Source: Diogma glabrata
Taxonomy: Eukaryota; Arthropoda; Insecta; Diptera; Cylindrotomidae
DNA: 64,000 nucleotides
Assembly (NCBI GenBank): GCA_963693315.1
Contig: OY856188.1
Coordinates: forward strand, 266,471,114 to 266,535,113
Direction: 5' to 3'
Under the pieces are notes generated by a model. The model was not told the origin of the DNA and made no database searches. It worked only from the letters and a program-made list of their open reading frames with translations. Positions 13,101 through 22,318 of the stretch are shown here, in pieces. A program made the translations under genes and the position numbers. Numbering within the stretch: position 1 is the stretch's first letter; every line of letters starts with the position of its first letter.

Positions 13101-13331
13101 GAGTTAGATCGTATGTCAACAAATACAACAAAAACAAAACTGTTATCACCAAATACCAACAAAACAACTAAAAGTCGTCGTTTAGGCAATACAACAACAC
13201 AACATCGTTTGAAACCAGTGAAAATAGCTCCAGCTCCACCAATACCGATTTCAACTCTGGATTTAAGTAATTCTAATTCTGGTATAGTACAAAATGCATT
13301 ACAGTTTAAAACTTTGCGAAACACCAAATGA
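1..13331 (+). CDS. sba: MBD5/MBD6-like PWWP-domain protein, 3' part of a multi-exon gene
   Basis: Five coding segments join in one frame: <1-1101 (phase 0), 1167-1269, 1555-1659, 12518-12791 and 13049-13331 (stop TGA). Each intron has GT..AG ends and the phases agree at all four junctions. The first segment is Q/N/S-rich with a basic patch (KRRPKKRK) likely to be a nuclear localisation signal. The fourth encodes a PWWP domain (IGELIWGSVKGYPAWPGKL), a chromatin reader fold that binds methylated-histone nucleosomes and DNA. The last begins SRKLNSQLENAIQEAMTELD, a helix that follows PWWP in MBD5/6 proteins as I remember them. Animal MBD5/6 bind the PR-DUB (BAP1/ASX) deubiquitinase. The gene is partial: the frame is open at the left edge, so any N-terminal MBD lies outside. 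The sba assignment is inference from PWWP plus C-terminal helix and the low-complexity region. Another PWWP protein is the alternative. Confidence 0.65.
1167..1269 (+). CDS. sba: Exon 2 of the PWWP gene
   Basis: A TTTTTAG acceptor and a GGTAAAA donor bound 103 nt that encode an acidic Ser/Pro-rich stretch starting AMVQCVSSSEPDSVVSP. The exon enters in phase 0 and leaves one base over. It is too short to show as a long reading frame and was found by following the frame across the 65-bp intron. Confidence 0.65.
1555..1659 (+). CDS. sba: Exon 3 of the PWWP gene
   Basis: A pyrimidine-rich tract plus CAG acceptor and a strong GTAAGT donor bound 105 nt. The phase-1 remainder of the previous exon completes a Gly codon and the exon again leaves one base. 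The product is polar and basic (KIRRVESITSGHKMM). The phase match with the PWWP exon 10.9 kb away supports direct splicing. Confidence 0.65.
3029..3240 (-). pseudogene. Gypsy gag fragment (intronic relic)
   Basis: Minus-strand translation gives EAFIDGIQDPETRSTVM, closely similar to IEAFLDGIRDPETRKAVM in the Gypsy gag at 25007-25510. The fragment lies in the large intron, antisense to the gene, and is frameshifted. A tRNA-like sequence abuts its upstream side. It is decayed and non-functional. Confidence 0.6.
3238..3327 (+). repeat. tRNA-derived SINE-like head
   Basis: A perfect RNA polymerase III B box (GGTTCGATCCC, 3296-3306) sits in a 5-bp T-stem (GCGGG/CCCGC). An A-box-like stretch (TTGGTGGAGTAGTGG) lies about 45 nt upstream and a T6 terminator about 15 nt downstream. 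The anticodon arm is not convincing, so this is a SINE head or tRNA relic, not a gene. Confidence 0.4.
3352..3745 (+). repeat. 370-bp dispersed repeat, copy 1
   Basis: It begins GCATGGAGGGATCAG and carries a T-rich stretch and the phrase CACTGGCAATAGCAGTGA. It ends near TTTTGTTCCTGCAA. Related copies lie at 5417-5728 (+), 7790-8166 (-) and 56214-56580 (+). No coding capacity is visible. It may be a MITE or a solo LTR; I saw no clear terminal repeats. Confidence 0.6.
3898..4022 (+). repeat. 125-bp dispersed repeat, copy 1
   Basis: From GATATGCGTCC through a poly-A stretch this matches, in reverse orientation, 11583-11706 at the other end of the same intron. The shared core includes GTTGTTGTGACACATATTGT. 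It looks like a short non-coding mobile repeat with an A-rich tail. Confidence 0.55.
4164..4472 (-). pseudogene. Gypsy gag fragment
   Basis: The minus strand encodes CETAADQNVWNVENHLAGL followed by a KALQVVPEN stretch and DRKYGSD. The same order appears in the gag at 25007-25898 (FEIAAEQNVWSSENRLVAL, QTVPKNE, KRKYGSD). This is therefore a decayed copy of the same family, separated from the other gag piece at 3.0-3.2 kb. Sequence 4500-5060 may be more of this relic but I could not confirm a domain there. Confidence 0.6.
5417..5728 (+). repeat. 370-bp dispersed repeat, copy 2 (internally deleted)
   Basis: It matches copy 1 from GCATGAAGGGATCAG to TTTCTTCCTGCAA but lacks about 80 bp of the middle, including the GCAATAGCAGTGA phrase. 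Same orientation as copy 1. Confidence 0.55.
6492..7132 (-). mobile_element. Solo LTR of a Gypsy family, TSD ATAT
   Basis: 641 bp with TGTTAC..GTAACA ends flanked by ATAT on both sides. It matches over its whole length the solo LTR at 31112-31758, and its right part matches the partial LTR beside the minus-strand gag at 25.9 kb. From that gag the family's coding sense here is minus. Formed by recombination between two LTRs. Confidence 0.8.
7193..7378 (-). pseudogene. hAT transposase C-terminal (dimerisation) fragment
   Basis: The minus frame reads SKRTFSASANNISKL followed by a short helix. This resembles the hAT C-terminal dimerisation motif (SERxFSxxGN...KLRxRL...). Only about 60 residues remain; the catalytic part is missing. 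It sits between hAT-like subterminal repeats. Confidence 0.5.
7790..8166 (-). repeat. 370-bp dispersed repeat, copy 4 (inverted)
   Basis: Reverse complement of copies 1-3: it ends AAAACTGATCCCTCCATGCG and contains TCACTGCTATTGCCAGC. About 80 bp of unrelated sequence (8052-8130) interrupts it. It lies inside the hAT relic, so it inserted later. Confidence 0.55.
8630..10535. repeat. Satellite-like tandem array, unit about 335 bp, 5.7 copies
   Basis: The anchor CTAGGGA recurs at 8833, 9165, 9501, 9841, 10180 and 10500, giving spacings of 332, 336, 340, 339 and 320 bp. Each unit contains TTGGTTGTCAGAAATACCAATG, CTATGCTTTTTGAAAGC, CATGGCGACTGGCATATAAAC and TTTCGTTTTGTATCGAAAAAATTGC in the same order. 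Divergence between units looks like roughly 5-10%. Short frames inside are by-products. Confidence 0.9.
11583..11706 (-). repeat. 125-bp dispersed repeat, copy 2
   Basis: Inverted partner of 3898-4022; it shares AATGTGTCACAACAACATA and ends in a T-run. It lies in the same intron about 7.6 kb away, so intronic RNA could pair between the two copies. Confidence 0.55.
12518..12791 (+). CDS. sba: PWWP-domain exon
   Basis: The acceptor at 12516-12517 completes an Asp codon with the base left by exon 3. After about 25 polar residues comes the PWWP core: IGELIWGSVKGYPAWPGKL, the VQWFG strand and a C-terminal helix. The signature reads AWPG in place of PWWP, within family tolerance. The donor is GTGAGA at 12792, and reading past it meets a stop at 12793-12795. 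The upstream open frame from 12448 is intronic. Confidence 0.8.
13049..13331 (+). CDS. sba: Terminal coding exon of the PWWP gene
   Basis: A T-rich tract and TTTAG acceptor precede an exon that completes a Lys codon. It then encodes a charged helix (RKLNSQLENAIQEAMTELD), a Thr/Lys-rich linker, a proline-rich patch (APAPPIPIS) and stop TGA. The helix after the PWWP fold is the strongest hint of an MBD5/6 relationship. The long minus-strand frame here is antisense shadow. Confidence 0.75.
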
Positions 13332-13448
13332 CATGATACATTAGATCAGATTTCCTCTACTATGGCCTTACAAAAATTTTTATCGTTTGCCATTAAAGAA
13401 TCTTTTGGACGACCGACAAATAAAATGGAGGAATTTAATAATGCAGAA

Positions 13449-13458
13449 AATAAATAAA
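13449..13458 (+). promoter_or_regulatory. Tandem poly(A) signals of the PWWP gene
   Basis: Two overlapping AATAAA hexamers lie 118 nt after the stop codon. They give a short, plausible 3' UTR. No other gene lies immediately downstream. Confidence 0.55.
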
Positions 13459-13724
13459 TTTTATGTAAGAAAAATTATAAATGTTCCACTGGAATTCGAC
13501 CGTTTAAAGTTTTATGAATTTTAAGTAGAATCTCGTATTATTTATTTGTGAAGCCTTTTTAAAGCAAACTATATGTAATTGTAATGCATAGTTATGTTAT
13601 AAAATATATATCGGTAATTTGAGTCCTGGATATACATATTTTATCAAAAGTATAATGTATTGAAAATAATTTGATTAAGAAGAATATTAGATCTAATGAA
13701 TACAACGAAATATATCTACTTAAC

Positions 13725-14085
13725 CCCTTTTTATTTCTGACTATTTGAAAGTTGTAAGACTACTCTATTTTTAATTTCTCAAAAGTGCTTTCCACCCACG
13801 GTTGTTATTCGTCAAATTTTGAAATTAGTATGATTAGAAATCGAACTTCACTTTTCAATTACTATTTTATTTTTTACCATGTTAAATAATTCGTAAGAAA
13901 GTGTAGAAAATAAAATAGAAATTGAAAAGTGAAGTTCAATTTCTAATCATAAAAATTTTGAACTAAATAACTTCTGAACATAATAATTCTAATCATAATA
14001 ATTAACAACTTTGCGCGTAAATGGAAAGTACTTTTTAAGAAATTAAAAATTGGGGAGTCTTACAACTTTCAAAAAGTCAGAAATA
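13725..14085. repeat. Foldback element, about 360 bp
   Basis: The left arm (TATTTCTGACTATTTGAAAG, then TTGAAATTAGTATGATTAG and CGAACTTCACTTTTCAATT) is mirrored by the right arm (AATTGAAAAGTGAAGTTC, TCTAATCAT, CTTTCAAAAAGTCAGAAATA). The centre is near 13895. No coding sequence. It lies just downstream of the PWWP gene. Confidence 0.75.
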
Positions 14086-14598
14086 AGAGTGGTTGTGAAT
14101 AATTTTACATAGATAGTACTTAGTCCATTTGGCAGATTCTACATTTTTTTTGTCCTTCCGACAATGGACATATCAAAATTGCTTTACTATTCCTAATGTA
14201 AACCTTTTTAACCTCAGCACTTAGTGCACTTCCCAGTTTTTGAAGGTCAACCCTTTCCTTTTCAGTATATTTGCTAATAACCAATACCAAAGATTAAATT
14301 GTTAGAAACCGAACTTCGGTTTCTACCGGTATTATAACAATAATGAAAAATCTAAAATGGACTCTGCTCTGCTCTGCCTCTGAAATCTCTATTTAAATAA
14401 TTTAGTTATTCATACTAACCATAAAATTTACGATGGCCAAAAAAAAATAAAAAAAATATGAAAAGAAATGCCAAAAGTAGCTGCTGTATTAAATTGTTAT
14501 AAACTTACTCTTTATTTTTCAGTTTGTATATAATCCAGAATTTTTTAGTTTGGTTGTCTGACACCTATTGTTGTTGTTGTAGCGACGTTGATTAAGAG

Positions 14599-14880
14599 CT
14601 ACTCGTTCGATTCCGTTTCCAGTTTCAGAAACTCTGCTACAGCCCTGGGGTGGTACCACAGATCTTTCTTCGTCAGGTCCGTCGCATTCTTTGGACATGC
14701 AAATAGGTGGTCATCATCATGTGGTGTGCCCTAACATGCGGGACACTTGTCAATAATTGGGGGGTCAATTCTATTCATGTAGTTGTTGAGTATTCGTGAC
14801 CAGCCGGATCTAAGTTGCGCTAGAATGCATCTAGTGCTGTGGGGTAGTTGGTTTTCTTCTGCAGCGACTTGTGGTGGTCT
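14599..14880 (-). pseudogene. LINE reverse transcriptase-protein C-terminal fragment
   Basis: The minus strand encodes ILAQLRSGWSRILNNYMNRID, then CPAC...TPHDDDHLFACP and a short TDLTKKDLWYHP segment before a stop. This is the C-terminal Cys/His motif (CxxC..H..C) of many Jockey/I-type LINE proteins. A (CAA)n-like stretch follows on the minus strand, as LINE 3' ends often have. There is one in-frame stop inside. Only the 3' end survives. Around it, 14090-14590 and 14890-15790 show no gene. Confidence 0.65.
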
Positions 14881-15792
14881 TTCATTGAGTGAGGAGGTCT
14901 CAAATCTTTTTGAAATCAGTACGACAGCTAAAAATATCAGCTAAATAGATCTTTTGAATATTTTTACCATGCTTCCAACTGGATCGATGTTTGTCCAATG
15001 CTTTATCTTTAAAGTCGAGTAGAGATGTCAAGTATTTGACTTTTTTACTATCCGGTTATCGAATAGTAAATTTTCAAAATAACCTGTTAACCGACAGGAA
15101 AAATATTAAAACAAAAAGGTGTTTCTAAATCACAAATCATCTTCTAAAGTTAATGTTTAAAACACTTCATTTAAAACATACCAGAACAAATAGAAAATAA
15201 TGTGGCTTTCTTTTCACTTTTCTAAATCAATTCATAAATTCGGGCCTGAAAAGAACAAAAAACAAAAGTTGATGTGAAATATGTTATATTAGTGATAGTT
15301 GATATTTAAATGGCGGTTGTCTACCTTTAAATTTGAATAATTTCGTATAATAGCTTATTCTGCAATTGCGTATTGAAATATTTATAAAAGATTCAATTGA
15401 TTTGTAAATAAAATAATTTTGTTTTATTCATTCATATTTTTTTTCAATTTAAATTACTTCATTTTAGAGAAAAGCGTCTTCGTTTTTTCTATGATGCATC
15501 TTTTTTCATCCGCCCCAATGAAATATAATATTTTAATTCTAATAAATCCATTTTAGAGTTTTTTTTATTTATTAGGAGTTATTTTATTAAATGTTAGTTA
15601 CATTATTGTATATATATAATACAAAACACAGTAATTAATTCTTCAAAATTAAACAATTCATAGTTATATAAAAGTTGTCGTTAACAAAACGTTTATTTTT
15701 ACACACTTTTATTTAACTTGTTTAAATTTATTTTTTAGTATTAGCTCCGAAAAATGATTACTTTTAGAACAGTTTAGAGTTCGCAAAATTGT

Positions 15793-17706
15793 TAGTCTAA
15801 GAGCCAGTGACCGGCAGACTTACGGTATTTTAGCAAACTCCATTTTGATGCTAAGTATAGTTTTTCACCTGCCGTAGTTGAAATGGGTATTCACTATCCC
15901 CGCCGATGGTTCCTTTGGGCGTGTCCGCAAGTCAAAAAACGTAAAAATTGATTTCAAAAACGTGGTTTCAGCAAGTCTGTCGTTTTAATATCTTAAAGTA
16001 TACAATCTTTTTTTAGTAAAAAATCCAATGGCAGACACCTACTCCGGTTCCGAGTATTTTTTTTTAAATTTCAAAGTCTTAAAATTTCATGAAAATTTAC
16101 TTTATAGTCCAGTAACTTTATACATCACAGTATGCGTCAAATCCGGTAGTTCTGATTTTTTGCAGACTTGTTTATGATGTTGGCCTAATGAATAATCCAA
16201 GTTTGTGACCTCGAGCGCCGAACGCAACTTTGTCAAAAATCGAAAAAACCGCGAAAAAATCGTTATTTTTTCAAATTTTTGGCGATTATAACCCTAAAGG
16301 ACTAGTTTTTTCTTTATACTTTCTTAGGACAGTTTTAAAGTAGAATTAAATTAGAACTAAATAGAACTAAACAGAATTAGTAGAACTAAATTTGCTACAA
16401 TATGATACTAAAACTGTCTCTGTAGACTCAATAGTTTTAGAGATCAAGCAGTTCAAAGTTATCATTTTTTTCGAAACTCGCAATTTTTTGCAATTCTGTC
16501 GTTCTGAATGAATTTTTGAGTGACTAAAATAATGTCTAAAATATTGCAAAATATTGTGAAGTTAAAAAAATGATAAACTTTGAAAGGCTCAATCTCGGAA
16601 ACTATTGGGTTTACAGAGACAGTTCTAGTATCATATTGTAGCAAATTTAATCTCCTTTAAAACCGTCCTAAGAGAGTATAAAGAAAAAATAAAAGTGTGT
16701 AAAAACTAGTCCTTTAGGGTTATAATCGCCAAAATTTGAAAAAATAACAATTTTTTCGCGGTTTTTTCGATTTTTGACAAAGTTGCGTTCGGCGCTCGAG
16801 ATCACAAACTTGGATTATTCATTAGGCCAACATCATAAACAAGTCTGCAAAAAATCAGAACTGCTGGATTTGACGCATACTGTGATGTACAAAGTTACTG
16901 TACTATAATAGTACATTATGATGCTAGGACGTAAAGCTAAAGATTTTGGACGGATGTGGAGTTTGCAAATCGAGGCGCTAGCCGAGATTTGCACCCACAT
17001 TAAGTCCAAAATAGCTTACGTCCGTGCATCATATACTATTTTTTATTCGCCGCAAGCAAAATATTTTAAGAAAAGTTGTTTATTCTAAATTAAAATTATA
17101 AATTTTCATAAATTTTAAAATAAAAATATGTGGAACAAGTAACCTTTGAAAAAATATTTATTATTTTTTCCAAATTCTATGACAACAAATGATAACAACT
17201 ATTTTAATTGGATAATGAAATTTTGAATTTGCGGGTTGCTTTGATAAAAAGTTTATTTTTCATAGAATTTAAACAAATACAAATGCTTTTTACTTTTTTG
17301 GACGTAGCTATGACGACAAAATAAATAGTTGAAAAGTGATACTTTAAAGCCGCAAATCACAGTAATAAAGTAACACTTTAATATATAGGCGAATAAAAAG
17401 TAAATTTTCATGAAATTTTAAAACTTTGAAATTTAAAAAAAAATACTCGGAACCGGAGTAGGTGTCTGCCATTGGATTTTTTACTAAAAAAAGATTGTAT
17501 ACTTTAAGATATTAAAACGGCAGACTTGCTGAAATCACGTTTTTGAAGTCAATTTTTACGTTTTTTGACTTGCGGACACGCCCAAAGGAACCATCGGCGG
17601 GGATAGTGAACACCCATTTCAACTACGGCAGGTGAAAAACTATACCTAGCATCAATATGGAGTTTGCTAAAATACCGTAAGTCTGCCGGTCACTGACTCT
17701 CAGTCT
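15793..17706. repeat. Giant foldback element (arms about 700 bp)
   Basis: The outer ends TGACCGGCAGACTTACGG (15808) and CCGTAAGTCTGCCGGTCA (17676) are reverse complements. Matching arm pairs continue inward: CGTGTCCGCAAGTC with GACTTGCGGACACG, and GGAACCATCGGCGGGG with CCGCCGATGGTTCC. The symmetry centre is near 16508 once a 489-bp insertion in the right arm is removed. There is no protein; the short frames near 16.4 kb are the hairpin stem. Confidence 0.85.
16908..17396. mobile_element. 489-bp insertion in the right foldback arm, itself palindromic
   Basis: Compared with the left arm, extra sequence starts after ACTGTACTATA and ends before AAAGTAAATTTTC. It opens with an imperfect palindrome (16908-17042; ATAGTACATTATGATGC against GCATCATATACTAT). 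It also carries TTATTCGCC near 17046 and GGCGAATAA at its right end. Non-coding. Confidence 0.65.
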
Positions 17707-17924
17707 ATGTATTTTAGCGGCCTAGTACTTAAAGTCGTTATGACAACACTTTAGCGGATTTAAAATTTGTTTTCATTTTATATTATAATTATTTTCAAAT
17801 TATAATCACAATTGCTTTGATAAGTTTTGTTCAAAAATAAAATTTTCAGGTACGCAAGAATACAAATTAAGCAATAAATTAGAAAAAAAATCCTAAAACA
17901 TAATACAAAAAAACGTTGTATGCA

Positions 17925-18050
17925 ACACGTACGCAAATGGCTTTAGCAGACTCATCTTCATATTACAGACTCGGCTAACGCCTCGTCCGGAAACATTACG
18001 ATTCGTCCGCTAAAACCATATTTTGCGTACTTGTTACATAAACTACTATT
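17925..18050. repeat. Imperfect palindrome
   Basis: The left arm (ACGTACGCAAATGGCTTTAG) pairs with the right arm (CTAAAACCATATTTTGCGTAC). The centre is GC-richer, near 17990 (CTCGGCTAACGCC). No coding sequence. Confidence 0.6.
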
Positions 18051-18079
18051 GTTGATATTAGTAATGTCAATAGTTATTT

Positions 18080-18155
18080 ACATATCGAGGGCTGAAAGTG
18101 GAAGATTACGCCAGCGGTTCATATTGAAGCGTAATCTTCCTTTCAGTCTGAGTGT
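18080..18155. repeat. Short hairpin
   Basis: GGCTGAAAGTGGAAGATTACGC is followed 16 nt later by GCGTAATCTTCCTTTCAGTC, forming a near-perfect stem of about 20 bp. Confidence 0.65.
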
Positions 18156-18351
18156 ATGTACAACGTTCTACGCACAACTGCACAACTTTATTGTAGCATA
18201 AATCAATTTTTGAATTTTTTAAACTCGCTAGACATTTTGAAAATTATGCTAAACATGCCATGATTTTCTCTATAAACTTCATACAATAATTTATTTGTTT
18301 GTTCTAATTTTATGAATATTTTACGGGTGATTATTTTACGGGCGGTAAAGT

Positions 18352-18495
18352 AGGAAAAATAGTACATTATATACCGAGGTGATAAAGTAAATTTTCTACA
18401 TTGAGGTGAATATCAATTCGCGAGAAACGAAGTTTCGAGCGAATTAAGCACCGAAATGGAGAAAATTTTCTTCGCCGAGGTTTATATACTATTTT
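18352..18495. repeat. Imperfect palindrome with AATAGTACATTAT end
   Basis: AAATAGTACATTATATACCG pairs with CGAGGTTTATATACTATTT, and the inner arms AAATTTTCT/AGAAAATTTTC also pair. The end motif is shared with the palindrome at 16908, suggesting one short foldback family. Confidence 0.65.
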
Positions 18496-18698
18496 TTTTT
18501 ACTACTTGGTATAAAAAATGCACTAAAACTTAATTATTCACAAAATAAAATGTCAATTAATAAGCAAATGGTGAATAAATAAAAATTTTGATTTGGTGAA
18601 ACATCCATAATATAATAGCCGTGAGTCTATCCTTCTATACGAGCGTAACGTTCATCTTTATCTATCCTTTAGTCTATCATTTTACTAACGTTCAAATT

Positions 18699-18775
18699 GC
18701 AATATGGGTAGCGCGCTAGACTGTTAATCTATGGGTTGAAAGTTTGAATCTGATTGTTGCGCATTTTTTTTTAAA
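18699..18775 (+). repeat. tRNA-Asn(GUU)-like sequence, degraded
   Basis: GGGTAGCGCGCTAGACTGTTAATCTA has the D-arm/anticodon-arm layout of tRNA-Asn with the loop CTGTTAA (anticodon GTT). A weakened B box (AGTTTGAATCT) and a T10 run follow. The T-stem and acceptor stem do not pair well, so this is a pseudo-tRNA or SINE head, not a working gene. Confidence 0.45.
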
Positions 18776-18799
18776 ATAACATTAAAATTATTGTTTTTT

Positions 18800-19065
18800 T
18801 ACACACTTTTATTTTATTCATACATACATTTCGTTTTACGATAATGCAATCTGATCGATAATATAGTTTTTATAGCATTTTATTGCACTGTCATTTCCCG
18901 TTTCGTTCAAATTATTATAATTTCGATATTAACAAGAAAATTAATTAGTTTTTTGACAGGCAGTGCTAAAAATCATATAATAGTGTTTTCCGATAATTAT
19001 TTGCCATAATTTCATTCCTGTGAACTAAAATAAGGAAAAACAAAAACTACTATTTGAGTATGTAT
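18800..19065 (+). repeat. Dispersed repeat, copy A (possible SINE body)
   Basis: It shares with 20345-20610 the ordered blocks CCGTTTCGTTCAAATT, GATATTAA.AAGAAAATTAATTA, CCTAAAAATCATA-like and CAAAA.CTACTATTT. Same orientation. Copy A directly follows the tRNA-Asn-like sequence, so a SINE body is plausible. Confidence 0.6.
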
Positions 19066-20344
19066 TTCTCTTGCAATATAATAGCTTTATCATAAAAGAT
19101 CGTGTGACGTCATTTTGTTTACTTATGAATGCAAATTGCAATGAATGAATATGAATGCAATGATTATAGAATGCATTCAGGGGATTTTATTTTAATTAAG
19201 TTACATAATACATATATTTATAATTTTTGTTGAAGTTTTATTAATAAAACCTTTTTTATTTTGAATTAATCACAAGATATGTAATATTTATTATGAAAAA
19301 TAGTTCGAATTTTTTTTAAAGGAATAATTTTTACATTAAATAGTAAAGTTGGTAGATAATAAGTTTATTAAAAATGAAAAGAGGAAACAAATTGATGAAA
19401 GTACATAATTGGTCTATTTCCTCACTTTTTGACACAACATTTCGTAAAATGCTTTCTTCAATTAAATTATACAATTTAAATGTAGATCAGTAAGATGTTA
19501 AACAATGAGTATTGGGCAACCTTTCTGTTCCGGTGTTCACCGCCAAAGCGCTATATGGGAAAAAAATCACAAAATTTACAAAGGATTGTATACCAAACAC
19601 AACTTCCAATAATTTTAAAAATTGTCAATGAAATTTTTCATTGTACTAAAATTTAAAATTTTTAATTTGCTTATTATATTAAGCATAATTTATGTAAAAT
19701 GTATTTTAGCTAGGACATAAAAAACACGAAAATGATCGAAAATTTCCATATAACTTTGCATGGAAATTTTTGACAATTTTAATTTTGCTTTTGGACCTAT
19801 ATAGGTAAAAAGATGTTATATATAGTAGTACTATTATGCTTGATTTAGAGTAATTAATATACTTCACAAACAAACTTAAATCGTTTAAAGCAAAAACACG
19901 AGAAATTTCATAGAGAATTTTTTAAATGATTATAGTTACAATACAATAGTTAATACAAAACACGTATGTAAGCCAATATAAATTTTTTGAAATTTTTTTC
20001 TTATCTCCTTTATAGCGCTATTATGGCAGGACCAGAACCAGAAAATTGTTCTATAGTACAGCGAAGATAACAGCATAGAAAAATATAGATTTTTAACAAT
20101 TTTTAAAACAACGTAGGTTGAAAACATTTGATATTTTTGGGACAAAAAACAGTTTGTGTTATAATATACATTTTCAAACATTTAATAATTTAAACCGATT
20201 TAATAAAAATAATGAACTTTAAGAAACTCAGTACGAAATGTCGTTGTCATTGCCGATGTAGGGGGTTGTGAGAAAGGTCCGGGGCTCAACGCGAACCCTA
20301 TATTTAATTTTTATTGTTTTGGTTTATTTTTTTTATAGAACATA

Positions 20345-20610
20345 AAAATTATTCTTTTTTATTCATAAAAATTCCATTTACGGCATTTAAATTTTTCGAT
20401 AATGTAGTTTTGCAAAATTATTGCTCTAATTGTCTTTTAGCCGTTTCGTTCAAATTTATATCGTTGCGATATTAATAAGAAAATTAATTATTTATATGAC
20501 AGATAGTCCTAAAAATCATAGAATATTTTTTTTCCAACATTATTTTTGCATAGCTTCATTTTCTGTAAATAAAATATAGAAGAACAAAAGCTACTATTTC
20601 AGTATTTTCT
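20345..20610 (+). repeat. Dispersed repeat, copy B
   Basis: Direct repeat of 18800-19065 with about 75-80% apparent identity. Bases 19070-20340 between them have no gene I can support. The two copies could also be eroded LTRs of a lost element. Confidence 0.55.
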
Positions 20611-20815
20611 TATTATTATTATTTTCAACCATTTGTCATTGATCGTATAAAAATTTATCGTTACCCTCACCATGGTTTTTGTAGAATTATAGTTAAGCAG
20701 AAGGTGCACACAGAATAGATTAGAAGAGGTTGGATTATGATGGATAGTACTTAGTAGTTGTATCAAAGCCGGATGAAAAGACCAAAAGTGTATTGGTGTG
20801 CGAAGGGATTGGAAA

Positions 20816-20829
20816 GGGGGGGGGGGGGG
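20816..20829 (+). repeat. 14-base G homopolymer
   Basis: A run of 14 G followed by AGCCCGCGGG, in strong contrast to the AT-rich surroundings. It could be a sequencing or assembly weak spot. Confidence 0.8.
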
Positions 20830-21368
20830 AGCCCGCGGGATACCCCCTAGTTGTTTATCATTATCATTGGATTGCGTATCGGATATTTATTATTCAGGGC
20901 TGCTTAGTTAGAAATTTATTTCCAATGAATTTTCTTAAAACTATATAAAAATCACATATGCTTTGCATTAAAAAATATACCTTTTATTTATTTTTGTCAT
21001 GAAATTGAAAATCTATTCAATATTGTTGAGCCAAATTTAGAATTTTTTTAGTCTACAACTCACAACTAAACTAAATTTCAACAGAATTCTGTTTAACACG
21101 AATTAAAATTTCAAATAAACTAACCTATAGTTGCAAAGAAGTTTTTGCATTCATTCATTATTTATTATTATTAAAATAAAATCAAAACGCTTATTATTTT
21201 TTAATTTATTATTATTATTTTAGGAAGAAACTAAATAAATTCAAAGATGAACTCAGTTAACAAACGAACAAAAATTATATTTTCATTATTTACGAAGGTG
21301 CTAAAATACTTATTATTAGGTGTGGGGAATAATTATTAGTAACCATAGCTGATAAATAGTTATTTATT

Positions 21369-21455
21369 ATACAAGGGAAAAAAGTAGTAGATTTTAGCTC
21401 GAGGTTGTGAGAGCTAAAATCTACAATTTTTCCCGTGTATAATACACTATTTTTT
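21369..21455. repeat. Hairpin
   Basis: AGTAGTAGATTTTAGCTC and GAGCTAAAATCTAC pair around a short loop, and the flanks TATACAAGGGAAAAA and TTTTTCCCGTGTATA extend the stem to about 35 bp. Confidence 0.75.
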
Positions 21456-21719
21456 TCTGTGACTGGACAAATATTAATATAATTATTGAAAAAATAATAT
21501 TAAACAAATATTACAATATGTATATTCACCACACCATACGATTTTTTCTTGAATAAAAACTTAAAATTAAGTTTCATTTTATTTGTCAAAACCAGTTATT
21601 AACATCAAGAAGAAAACGGTATAGCTTTTCATAACATTAAAATAGTCATAAATGTTCATAAATATTCATAATATTCATCATTTATGTGTATATATGTATT
21701 TATATATATATAATTATCT

Positions 21720-21835
21720 ATCCGGGAAAAAAGTACATACTTTTTTCCCGGGGAAAAAAGTATTTTATGAAAAGTAACATTTTCGCACCTGTCAACAGAA
21801 GTAAAATGTTAAACTTTTTTCCCGTCACAGAAAAA
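21720..21835. repeat. Nested hairpins with CCGGGAAAAAAGT motif
   Basis: CCGGGAAAAAAGTA/TACTTTTTTCCCGG forms a tight hairpin (21722-21751). A second GGGAAAAAAGT pairs with ACTTTTTTCCC at 21814. The GGGAAAAA motif also occurs in the hairpin at 21369. Confidence 0.7.
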
Positions 21836-22004
21836 AATAATTTTTGTCTTGGGTTTTTGAGTAAATAATTGAAATTTCTCATGCAAGTAGTTAAAAAAAT
21901 ATATTAATATTTCATATAGCAACGGGATTTTATTTTACGGATGTAAAGTTTAACTTTCAGCCACGTTAACTAGGATGTAAAATGTGTTTTACGATTCGTT
22001 TGTG

Positions 22005-22252
22005 CGTAAAAAAATTTACGACAAAATACACAAAAAAAATGAATTTTTTGCGTGAATAGATTTTCAATTTTTTTTATAGATTTGGGTGAAAAGAATTCGA
22101 CAGAAGAAAATTAAATGTCGAATTCTTTTCACCCAAATCCATAAAAAAAATTGATGTAAATCAAAAATTTTGTTCTATTCACGCAAAAAATCAATTTTTT
22201 TCTTTCGATTCACATCAAAAAAAAAATGTGCATTTTTTCGTAAATTTTTTTG
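22005..22252. repeat. Long hairpin, about 245 bp
   Basis: The inner stem GATTTGGGTGAAAAGAATTC / GAATTCTTTTCACCCAAATC is nearly perfect. Outer blocks (GCGTGAATAG/CTATTCACGC and CGTAAAAAAATTTACG against CGTAAATTTTTTTGACA) extend the symmetry. Confidence 0.75.
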
Positions 22253-22318
22253 ACATTGGATGGTAATATAATGGACTGTATTAATTTTATTTCGAATTTG
22301 AGAATATCTAATCGGCGA

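Noticed and set aside
13067..13327. Minus-strand reading frame over the last PWWP-gene exon
   Set aside because: Antisense shadow of a spliced coding exon; its composition mirrors the Thr/Lys codons of the real frame.
16367..16644. Two overlapping minus-strand frames near 16.5 kb
   Set aside because: They fall on the stem and loop of the large foldback; the codons reflect the inverted repeat.
18699..18762. Functional tRNA-Asn gene
   Set aside because: The anticodon arm is convincing, but the acceptor and T stems do not pair and the B box is altered. Kept only as a pseudo-tRNA/SINE head.
20816..20829. G-quadruplex regulatory element
   Set aside because: A single G14 run with no gene nearby. 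A homopolymer or assembly artefact is more likely.
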